DNA of 64,000 nt from Phyto melanocephala (lineage: Eukaryota > Arthropoda > Insecta > Diptera > Rhinophoridae), in contig OW799237.1 of assembly GCA_941918925.1 (NCBI GenBank), positions 92,725,015 through 92,789,014 on the forward strand, written 5' to 3'. Positions 54,479-64,000 of the stretch are shown in pieces. The notes below the pieces were generated by a model. It was not told where the DNA came from, ran no database searches, and worked only from the letters and a program-made list of their open reading frames with translations. A program made the translations under genes and the position numbers. Positions within the stretch are counted from its first letter, which is position 1, and every line of letters starts with the position of its first letter.

Positions 54479-56060
54479 GAGGAGCGATATGGGTACCCAA
54501 TGAAAGGGCACGACCAGTAGAATACCGTAAAAAATGAAAGGGCTTATCTAGTACAATACACCTAGTATGCTAAAATTTAAAATAAAAAAAATGGCGTAAA
54601 AAATTAAATCTGAAATCTTGGCTAAGCATATTATGGAGAAGGGTATTAACGCCAGCATCTGCTACAATAGCTTAATCTAACGGTGGTCTTACCTTGGAGT
54701 TAAAAACTTGGTGTGCAACCAACCTTCGCCCCTATATATGCACATAGCAAATACAACACATTTTTTTGCGTATTACTTACAGATTATGGGTTATCGACGT
54801 GTATTCTGTAATTAATTACCTCACAAATATTATTTGCAAAAGCTATAGTATGTTTGGATGATATATTTGGCCATATATTTTCCCGTCTACTTTTCTTCTC
54901 TAGGCGTATAAATATTTATAATAAAAAAAAACGTTTCTGTACAATATAAAAGTCTACTATAGACTTTCCTAAAGATTTCTGATAAAGTGATTAATTAAGT
55001 GCATTAGAAAACCCTTTATTATTTATTTCAAATTCGAATACTCAATTTTAATACTATATATGTATGTTGAAATCACCCTGTACACCAAAGAAAAATACTA
55101 ATAATTTTCCTTGATGTGGGCACGTTTTTATTTATACTCACTAGAGTTTAATTTTAATGTGGAACTCACGCACACATGCAATAAATGTGCTTGTATGTAA
55201 TTTACTTATCACAAGGTCCTATTCCTAATTATTGCAATTTTAATGTAATTAGAATGAAAGCTTTGTAGCTAATAACGAACAAATAAAATAATACTAAGCA
55301 AAGACAAAAAAAAGTGACACAATTAAATGTTTGTACTTATACAAATATACAGATAATCTTTGGTTGAAATTATTTGATGTTTGCGAACACATATAAAAAC
55401 TACGTGTATAAGTGATTTCTAATAAATGGAAATCATACCGGAAATGTGTGTCCTTAATGGTGATATTGTAAAGAATAATATGAATTTCACCTTCAATAAA
55501 GACGTCGTTTACAAGAATTGTTCCTAGAATATAACGAATTTAATTACAAACTCATAATAAGTGATGGGGCCCATTTTAACCTTAATGTGGTAACGTGAAT
55601 AAAAAAAATTGCAAAAAAATTGGGCACCCAAAATCTAAGCAGCACTTAAATGACGGTATTATGTGGGAAATCTTCTAAAAGGTTTAAGGGACGATATAGG
55701 ATAAGGTGTATGCTCCTAAGCCAAGAACCATCCAAAAGCTAATGTCCGAGAAGATGTGAGAGTTTTGGACCTGAAATTCAAGAAAAATTCTGGAAATATA
55801 AAGGTCTCATTTAATTTTCATTGTTAGAAATTATGAATATTTTTAAAATTATACTACCATTTCACGTTGAACTAGGCTGGTCCAAGAAATCAGATATTAT
55901 CTAGCGATAAAAAGTATTCTATACGTTAACCCGGTTTTAAGGTACCTCCATCCTGCATTTTTAAGCCTATCCAGTTTAGGAAGACAGACGTTAAGAAAGG
56001 CAAATATACAGAAAAAAAGGTCTTAAAAGTCGTGTCTCGTTTTTTTAGGTCGTTAACTAC
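54479..56060. other. Intron-like AT-rich sequence
   Basis: No gene or delimited element recognised; several short frames show no known family. Confidence 0.45.
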
Positions 56061-56292
56061 ATATCTGTGGCTTGGAGCTAAAATGGCCAATGTCAAAATA
56101 TTTACTTTTGAAAAAATTTGAATTGAACTTTAACTTTTATAGATGCTTTTTTTTATGAAGCTGCTTTGGGTTAAGTATGAATTTAGCTGTTTTACCATAA
56201 TGAAATAGAGCAAGAAAACAAGTCTAATGCAATGATTAACTCAAAAGAGCAAAAAAGGGACATTGGCCCTTTTAGCTCCAAGCCACAGATAT
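56061..56292. mobile_element. 232-bp inverted-repeat element
   Basis: Left ATATCTGTGGCTTGGAGCTA and right TAGCTCCAAGCCACAGATAT are perfectly inverted, continuing inward with one mismatch through GGCCAATGTC (34 bp in all). The AC doublet lies outside both ends. Non-coding. Confidence 0.7.
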
Positions 56293-58296
56293 ACTGCCAC
56301 AATTTTAAAAAAGGTTTTCATTTGCAGTCACTTTTTTTAAATCAATCTTATTTAAGGTATAGTTTAAAAAGCTGAGTACATGCTTGATCGAAGTTTAATT
56401 TCAGTAACACAGATCTCATAAGCTCATATTACAGTTTGCGAACTCTTTTTTAGTTTTTAGGTGAGGGCGGAAGTGGAATATGGCAGAAGTACATCTCTCT
56501 TCGTGTTAGAACTGTCTAAACAAATGTTTGTTTATGTTGAAATCGAAATAAATTTTGTTCGGTGTTCCATGAAATTTTTCAAGTATTCATGAACACAAGT
56601 CCTTGTTCGAACGCTAAATTTTAAATTGTATAACATCTTAATGTGCTAATGGTTTTTGTTGTTGTTTAGCCCTGTATTTATTTTGTTTTTGCATATGAAA
56701 TGTTTTAATATCTTCGAAGTACGCTTAATTGTTATTTGTGTTCACATTTTGTGTTAATATTAATGATCATCTTGCTTGCCAGTGTTGAGTGCCTACACTT
56801 TTCCACTCAATCGGATATATGAAACGAGATTAATATAAAAAAAAATAAAGTAAGCGTCTCCAAATACATTTTCCGGTTAATACAGCCCTTTAATATAGAT
56901 AACACTGCAATGACTGCACCGAAAAATTTAACTTTAATAAATGTCAATATTAAATAAAATAAAAAAAACAAGTTGTTATTAATTAAAAAAATACTAACGT
57001 TACTTATGCGCCACCCTGTATTCATATAATATAAGTTGTGTATGTACATACATATGTATGTATATATATGCTAAACTAAAGGAGTTGACTTTTTTCATCG
57101 CTTAAACATTTAATTATATTTAAATAATAAAACATAAAAGTTTGTTTTACATCCTTTTACACAAATATTTGCTTAGAAAATTGTGCACAATTTGTTGATT
57201 TTCCCAACCATTTAATTGCAATGTAAAAGGACAAAACGTCTTACCTTTTAGTCTTCAACATTGTACATACTTTTTCTCATATTCTTCTGGTTTCTATTTT
57301 CCACTTTTACAACTTGTAATTATAAATATTTAATAAATCAACGCACAGGTACAGTTTTGATGAAGGCTACTTACAAGTACTCTTTTTGTTCCCGCCTCTT
57401 ACTGCCTGCTTTCCATTTCAATCTTTTTTTTTCATTTAATGTCTAGTGTCTTGCATTTTGTATTCATAATAAAATATGCAAAATGCGAAAAAACAGATGA
57501 TATTGACACAAGTAAATAGTACATAGTTGTAATTATTTTTTTTTCGTCTCCTGACTTCTATTTCTTTGTTGGTATTATGTTTGCTTACGTATGCGTGTGT
57601 GTGAATAGTTTCGTAATATACATATAACGTGTATATCGACTAAGTATAGAAAAAATATGTCCGAAAAATATCTGTAGTACGGATTAAAGTTATTATTCAT
57701 CGCAATCATATAAAAATTTTGAAATTTTTTTTTTCTTTCTCCCCGAAGTACAATTTTTTGTTTTATTTACGTGGTAGATTCGAAGGGAACCCGAAAAAAT
57801 TTTATAAAAATACTAAAACGAATGTCAATCGTATGAATAAAAATATCTAATTTTTCTGCTCAGTAACAATTTTTCGTAGGTGGGCCAGCACTATATATTA
57901 CCATTCTGCCAGAGGTTTCCAAAAATATGCTATTACCTTTTTAGACAGCATAGGCGAAGGATATGTTAACTTTTAGTCTATATTAAAAATATCATCACTA
58001 GGAACCTGTGTTGCCAATTCGTGGTGACCAAAATAAGCTAAATTTTATAAAAATCAAATCATAACTTTTTATAATTCTCATTTAGTTTAACACGCCTTGG
58101 GTATAAGTAATAACTATTTTAACGGGGGCAAAGCATTTCATTAAAAAAGTGGTGACTTATGGATTTTCACTGATTATTAAATTTAAAATTGACGTATCGC
58201 TGAATAATTTAACCGAATTTTCTTCCTTAACTAACGAACGACTTCTGAACCGCTCTGCTTTAACCTTCTTTCAATATTGTTCAATTAGCCGATGCT
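56293..58296. other. Intron-like AT-rich sequence
   Basis: No supported gene. GTGTTGCCAATTCGTGGTGA at about 58011 resembles a hAT-type end but has no partner that I could find. Confidence 0.4.
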
Positions 58297-58527
58297 GTGG
58301 ACAATTTTAGGGCTACATGTATTTCTCTATTACGTCAACCTGGTTTCTTCAATACCAATCCATTGCAGCTTTTAAATATAGACAGGGAGCTAGACCATAT
58401 AAAACTACACAGAAGAGTGGTTTGTTATACGAGAAAGCAAACGTTTCTGCAGACATTCTTAAATATAAATACCAAAGTGATGGCTAAAGAGTTCACAAAC
58501 GAAGTGCTTTTTAGATCACAGCTGTAA
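58297..58527 (+). pseudogene. Unidentified coding-like fragment
   Basis: A 76-residue frame with a more protein-like composition than its neighbours: DNFRATCISLLRQPGFFNTN, PLQLLNIDRELDHIKLHRRV, FLQTFLNINTKVMAKEFTNE. The frame is open upstream to about 58275. I do not recognise the family. A transposase or other TE remnant is the likeliest explanation; a chance frame is possible. Confidence 0.25.
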
Positions 58528-58850
58528 ACTGCTTGCCATTCCATCATTGTTTTTTTTGCCAAATTAATTAATTTTTGTATTTCGGGTCGGTATCTCCTCT
58601 TCATGTGTAATATAAAATTTTAGTTCCGGTAGCGGTGCAATTTCATCATCTATGTTTAGGCAGTTGTTGAACTTTGTAAACACTTTGTCGTTTTATAGAA
58701 CAACGTTCTTCCTTCTAACGATAGGTTCGAAAATCACCATCCACACGTACTTAAATAACAGTACTTACACTGATGTTGAAAGCATCGGATTTTGTTAAAA
58801 TTGTTAGCTTCTTTCTAAAAGGGATCGCAAAATATCAAATTTCTCTGATA

Positions 58851-59183
58851 TCTATATATACAAAAGTGAAACTCTGTGTGCGTGTGTGTGTGTTAGCTAT
58901 AGAATCCGAAACTGTAAATCCGATCGGACTCAATCTTTGGCGGGGCCACGCCCATAAAAAATAACTTATAATTTTTAGCTACTTGCACTAGATTGATTTT
59001 TCTGAAACTTTGCACACGCATATTGAGCTGTCATGACTATACAGTTTCGTGATTATAAAAGTGGGCAGTGCCACGCCCATAAAAAAGTTATAATTTTTAG
59101 CCTTGCACTTGATATTCAATTAAAATTCAGAATGCATTTTTTATTCATTAAGGGGCGTAGCAACGCGCGCCGGTCTTGGCTAG
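58851..59183 (+). mobile_element. Short Helitron, second family
   Basis: It starts TCTATATATACAAAAGTGAA after an A (58850) and ends GCGCGCCGGTCTTGGCTAG before a T (59184): a TC start, a CTAG end and an A/T target. A GC-rich imperfect hairpin (GGGGCGTAGCAACGCGCGCC) lies just before the end, as in Helitrons. The interior repeats GCCACGCCCATAAAAAA-type words (58945 and 59070). 333 bp, non-coding. Related in style to, but distinct from, the 51586-52145 family. Confidence 0.75.
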
Positions 59184-62100
59184 TTGCTCATAAAGTAAGA
59201 GTAAGAGGCACAAAAGCCACGTAATTAATTATAGAAACAAAACCGCAAAAGAAAAATTTTTGTCCGCGAATACTCATACCAAAAAAAAAAACTTACTAGT
59301 ATGTACTACATTCGACCCATTCGACCCGTTCGACCGTAATGTAGTTTCAGATGATTTTTTTTAAGCTAAAAATATTTCTTTTTTCTATCCATTTATTTTT
59401 TTTATCGAACCCCAAATTTAAGAGAAAAAAAAATAAAACAACAACATCTTTTAAAAGGTAATTTGAATTATTACACTACACTCTCTCTCTTGATTTTGAA
59501 TTTCAAACCAAACACAACAAAATACACATATTGCAAACCAATTTTTACTTTGTGTTTTTTTTTAAATTTAATTTTTTGTTTTTCTACACACATATGGTTT
59601 GCGCATGTGTTAGTAGCAACTTTAATCGCGTATAACCTCGAAAATACTGAACCAATTTTAATAAGATTGAGATTGTGCACATCTGCAGGAAAATTCCTTT
59701 TAAACCGTATATTTTTTTTGTTAAAATCGATTGTTAATTTTGAGCGTAAAATGCGTAACAAAAAATCAACTTGCCAATTAATATATAACATGGCTTAATA
59801 TGAAAAAGGCGTATCTCCATTTTTTTTCTTCTTTACAGGAGAAGGAAAAAAAACTAAATAAAACTTAAATAAATGAAATGAATTTGAGATTTTTTAAGTG
59901 GCTATAGCCCCTTTTTTATTAAGCCATCGAAAGGATTTGTTTAATAATGGCGTTGGGCGAAATTCGTCACACGCACCGAACCTTGCTATAGATTTAAGTT
60001 TATTTAAAGCGTCGACAAACGACAAACAAATGAGTAAATGGGACAGTGTTTGCTTTCAGTTTTCAAGTGTTCTAGTAAATAAAGTTACTTTTTACTTCAA
60101 TATTTGTTTAATTTTTATTTTATAACATTTGAAATAAATACACAAAATATTTAATTATACACCATAAGCTGATATACGAAAACCAAATTTTAATTAATTA
60201 TATGTAAAGTCAACGCTAACATAAAGCAAAAAGTTTTTACTATAGAAGAACTAGTATTTATTATTTAGATAAATTTCAAGAAATTAAATTTTTTTGACAA
60301 ACTTTTTTTTATATTGCACCAAAAGTAAAGCATTATCAACTATAACAGCTGTTGTTGTACTTCCTACGACGAATTCGTCGTTCGTTCCAGTTGTGTTCCT
60401 TGCATAAAGCAGTGCTTCAAAACTAAAATCGTGGTAGTGTTGTTGGGTGAGAAAGTATTGAATTGAAATAAAAAACTGAGTAAACGAGTTTAAACCGTAC
60501 AAACCATATGACTTATTTTTCAGTTGAACGAATAAAAAGGATTGACGAATTGATTCCCAGATTTGGAATGAACAATGCTTTATAATTTATTTAAAATTAG
60601 AAAAAAACAAAAACAATTTCAATAAAGTGGAACATGGACCTGATTTTGATTGCGAAAAAATATAAATTAAGGTAGTTTTAAAGAACTAACTTTTTCGTCA
60701 ATCACAGCTGCTGTGATTATAAACATTTTTATAGTCTCTACTATTATTTCCGTCCCATAAGAATTGTAAATTTTTACGAGATATTTGTATCCACCATAAA
60801 AGAAAAAAAAAAAAGAAACGAAAATGGAATACGAGTACATATTGTAATAATTTCTACACAAATTTACTTGTCAATATTAAATGCAATTTTATAAAGTTTT
60901 TATTTTTATTTCTACTTTACTATATCCATTTATCTTTAATGTGTGGGTGGTTTTGTTTGTCTTTTTTTTTTCTGTGGTTGTTGGACATTACTTTTTAGTT
61001 TGAAAAACATAAATATATAATAATGAAAAGGCACTATTTGTTGTGGCACTATTAGTTGGACTAGTAATTATTTTGGTTGCCAGGGATCTTAATGCATGTT
61101 TCCCCTAATTTTTAAGTGACAAAAATATCCTTTTCTCTATCTATTTCACAAAAAAATTATAGCGCTAGCTTTTTTTGTCCTGTTGTGTCTTCTTGTAGAA
61201 TTTTTAATGATCAATTTATGTGGAGGATTTTTATTGGCCCTTATTTGTCTCTGTCACTAAATGCTGCCTAGCTGTACTAAATATGCTCTACCCTTGCAAC
61301 TACATTCAATTAGCTCTGTCTAACTATCTATATTTGCCACTATTTCCGATCTATTTTAATATTCTAACAGCAGTACTTGTGGTCACATTTTAATAATAAT
61401 TTTTCTCAAAACTTTTTAAAAAACAGGTGGAGTTTTCTAATAAATTTTTATTGGTCAATTTCCGTTTTGACCATCATAAATAAATAGAATATAGATAGAG
61501 TCGTTTTGCTCATTTCAAAATTAACTTTGCTTTTTTCAATCAATATCCTTTTTTTTTTGTTGTATATATACAGCAGGATTTGTTTGAAAATTTTTCCTAA
61601 TAAATAACCTGGTCTCTATAGGTTGTCTATTAGTTAATTGTGTATTTTTGAACAATAAACACTTCTACGAAATTTCATTGTTATTTTAGTTTAATATTTT
61701 GATTTTAAGAAAAGAAAAAAAATTTTTTCAAAATTGTGATAAATAATTAGTGCAACTAAAAAAGAAATTAAACAAAAAGTTATATTGTGGTATTTGATGT
61801 CTTAAATGTTTTGTTCAAATTAAAGCTGTTATACAATATTCCATTTATATTTTTTTTTATTACCAATTGAAAAAAAAAAACATTTTTTTTAGTCATATTT
61901 TTACAAAAAAGGTAATTAAATATGTACATATGTATATTGTGTAATAATTGTTAAAATATTTTTGTCATAAAAAAATCGAAAATTTCTAATTGGATTTGCA
62001 TTGGATTAATTAAGATATAATTTAAAAAATTGAAATTTAGATCAATTTTTTTCAATGGATAAAACACTTGTAATTTTTATCTCTTAATTATTTATGGCCA

Positions 62101-63076
62101 TTATTATTAATTACTTAAGAAAAACAAAAAACTTTAACCCTTCAATTGTTTACCGTTGATTTTAATCTAAAAATTTTGCATTATTCAATTTTTAATTAAA
62201 AATCTTAAAATATTATTTTCAAAACTACAAAAAAGTGCAATTACATACAGTGTTGATAATCTAACTAGCACATCCCTAGATGCATTAACTTTTATTTCAA
62301 ATATTGCAGATTGTTAATTAAATATGTAAATTTTATATTTGCAAATCGTATACAATTTAAGAGTAAGTTATGCTAAAAAAAATTACATAAAAACAAAAAT
62401 TTTTAACAAATTCATTAATTACTCGGAAAAAACTCTCACTACAAAATAATGAGTTGAATGTACATAAAAACAGTTCTTAACTACTTACAATTTGGCATCT
62501 AAACCCATTATTTAAACACGGCGATGTCATTGGAGGCAAGTACTTACCACCCTCGCTTACAAATAGAGACTCGTATAAGTACTTGTTAAGGTCGCTTTAA
62601 AAAAAAGGAACTTAAATAAGTACTTACCTTTATAGCAAACAATAAGTATGTACTTGATTTTAATAACCTAAACAACCCATTTATGTTATGGACTTACAGA
62701 AGTCGTTCGGTTCTTTTTAGGACAAAAATTCAGTTTAATTATTCTGCGATACGTTACTTTGAAATTTAAAAGTCAGTGAAGATTTATAAGTCATCACTTT
62801 GTTAATGAAATACTTTGCAGCTGTTGTTAAAATCATACTTATACTCGAAGCTTGTTAAGCTAACTGAGAATTACAAAAAGTTATGTATTTGAAGGGCTTC
62901 TTGCAAATTTCGCAATAAGAAATTGTATTGTGTGTGCATCTAAGCAAATGTCTGAAAATAAGTACTAAAGTATCAGATTATAAATTAAGTCATTACTAAA
63001 CTTGTTCCTTGTGATATGTAACACATTAACATGGCTGCTTACAAAATAAAAATGTTTAAAGTCATTGCATCCTTTT
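59184..63076. other. Intron-like AT-rich sequence
   Basis: No gene recognised. Positions 59600-59740 resemble decayed Helitron-type sequence (ATAACCTCGAAAATACTGAA). AAGTACTT motifs cluster at about 62537-62655. Confidence 0.45.
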
Positions 63077-63844
63077 TATACCCCCCTTCACCTTTGGTGC
63101 ACAAGGGTATATATAGCTTTGTCATTCCGTTTGTAATTTCTACAATTTTCATTTCCGACCCCATAAAGTATATATTTTCTGAAAGCTTATGAATAGAGGA
63201 GTCGATTAAGCCCTGACCGTCTGTCCGTCTATCCGTTTGCCCGTCTGTCCGTGTGTTGGTTGAAATCAACTTTTAGAAGCAACTATATGTTCCTCAGATC
63301 TGTATATGGTATCAATCTCTTGGAAATATGCAGGAATGAATCGCTATTAAAATTCAGCACAATCGCCCCATAACTTTCTGAGATATGAGCAAAAAACCAC
63401 GACCACCTCGTTTTTTTTCACAATTACAACAACAACATACATACATACATACATGTAAAAAACATACCAAACAAAAAAAATTACAAAAAAAAAAAATATT
63501 AAAAATAAGAAAAAAATAATAAAAAAACTACAAAAAAAAATTTTAAAAAAATTTAAAAAACAATTTAAAAAAATGTTTTAAAAATTTTTTAAAAAAATTT
63601 TTTAAAAAAATTTAAAAGAAATTTAAAAAAAATATAAAAAAAATAATAAAATATAAATAATATATTAAATAAAATAAAATTTTTTTGGCTCAGCTGGGAT
63701 TCGATGCCACATTTATTCTTACGTGTACGTATGCACGTATTTTATATGGGTTGAATGGTGATACAAACAATTGTTATTGCATGACTACACGTTGTGAAGG
63801 GTATATAAGATTCGGCACGGCCGAATATAGCTCTGTTACTTGTT
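63077..63844 (+). mobile_element. DINE-1-like element, subfamily B, full length
   Basis: Head TATACCCCCCTTCACCTTTG with GGGTATA, the core (TTTCCGACCCCATAAAGTAT, GAGTCGATTAAGCCCTG, GTCTGTCC repeats), TGTGTTGGTTGAAATCAACT, microsatellite CATACATACATACATAC, AT-rich stretch, tRNA-like cassette on the minus strand (about 63687-63715), and tail with the GATTCGGCACGGCCGAATA hairpin ending TTACTTGTT. This is the clearest single copy of the B order. Confidence 0.75.
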
Positions 63845-64000
63845 TTAATTAAAATAAGTACTTGATTTTTATTACCTAAATAATCCATTGATTTTACAAT
63901 ATAAATTTACAGTTTTCGTTATTTCTATTTTCTACTCTTATGTAATAAGTTTTGTTAAAAAAAAAATAGTCAATTCATAAAGTGCGGTATTGCCATTTCC
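63845..64000. other. Right window edge, no feature
   Basis: AT-rich sequence; AAGTACTTGATTTTTATTAC at 63856 resembles 62645-62665 (GTACTTGATTTTAATAAC). Confidence 0.4.

Noticed and set aside
60360..60390. ACGACGAATTCGTCGT palindrome as a regulatory site
   Set aside because: A single short palindrome without repeats or promoter context.

Overview
The window looks like nuclear DNA of a higher fly (Diptera, Schizophora; probably a calyptrate such as a blowfly, flesh fly or muscid). It is very AT-rich and has short phase-consistent introns. Its proteins read as fly-like Asap, Nup50, CENP-C and a Nnf1/PMF1-type kinetochore subunit. It is crowded with insect transposon families, including a DINE-1/INE-1-like repeat. 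No prokaryotic feature, tRNA gene, rRNA gene or CRISPR array was seen. Species identity is inferred only from these gene and repeat types.

Layout. 1-2547: first coding exon of Asap (minus strand) and part of its first intron, which leaves the window on the left. 2548-7460: a repeat-filled divergent spacer. 7461-8954: Nup50 (plus), intronless. 10836-14855: CENP-C (minus), intronless, convergent with Nup50. 14856-24918: a 10-kb gene-free block dominated by a 2.25-kb tandem duplication of nested repeats. 24919-25643: a two-exon Nnf1/PMF1-like gene (minus). From about 25.8 kb a second transcript seems to start divergently: a 5' noncoding exon ending at 26124 and an exon at 32727-32869 carrying ATG-ACA-A just before a consensus donor. 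If this is right, the rest of the window is mostly the intron of one long plus-strand gene whose main coding exons lie beyond the right edge. No conserved host exon was recognised from 32870 to 64000.

Genes. Two products act at the same place: CENP-C sits on centromeric chromatin and recruits the Mis12 complex, and Nnf1 is a subunit of that complex. Nup50 works with importins and Ran in nuclear transport. ASAP proteins are Arf-GTPase-activating proteins at membranes and adhesions.

Mobile DNA. I could delimit two hAT elements with 8-bp target-site duplications, a 5'-truncated LINE with a 15-bp duplication and an open RT-RNase H frame, a Ty1/copia-size solo LTR with a 5-bp duplication, a pogo/Tigger element with a second one nested in it, a piggyBac remnant, Tc1 and mariner remnants, two short Helitron families with TC...CTAG ends in A/T sites, two subfamilies of a DINE-1-like element nested in each other, and many short inverted-repeat elements. 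The most unusual items are: (i) a perfect 38-bp palindrome flanked by an 8-bp duplication, inserted in an older copy of the MITE family whose ends it shares; (ii) a tRNA-3'-half-like cassette inside the DINE-1-like element, in opposite orientation in the two subfamilies; (iii) the reciprocal nesting of those subfamilies.
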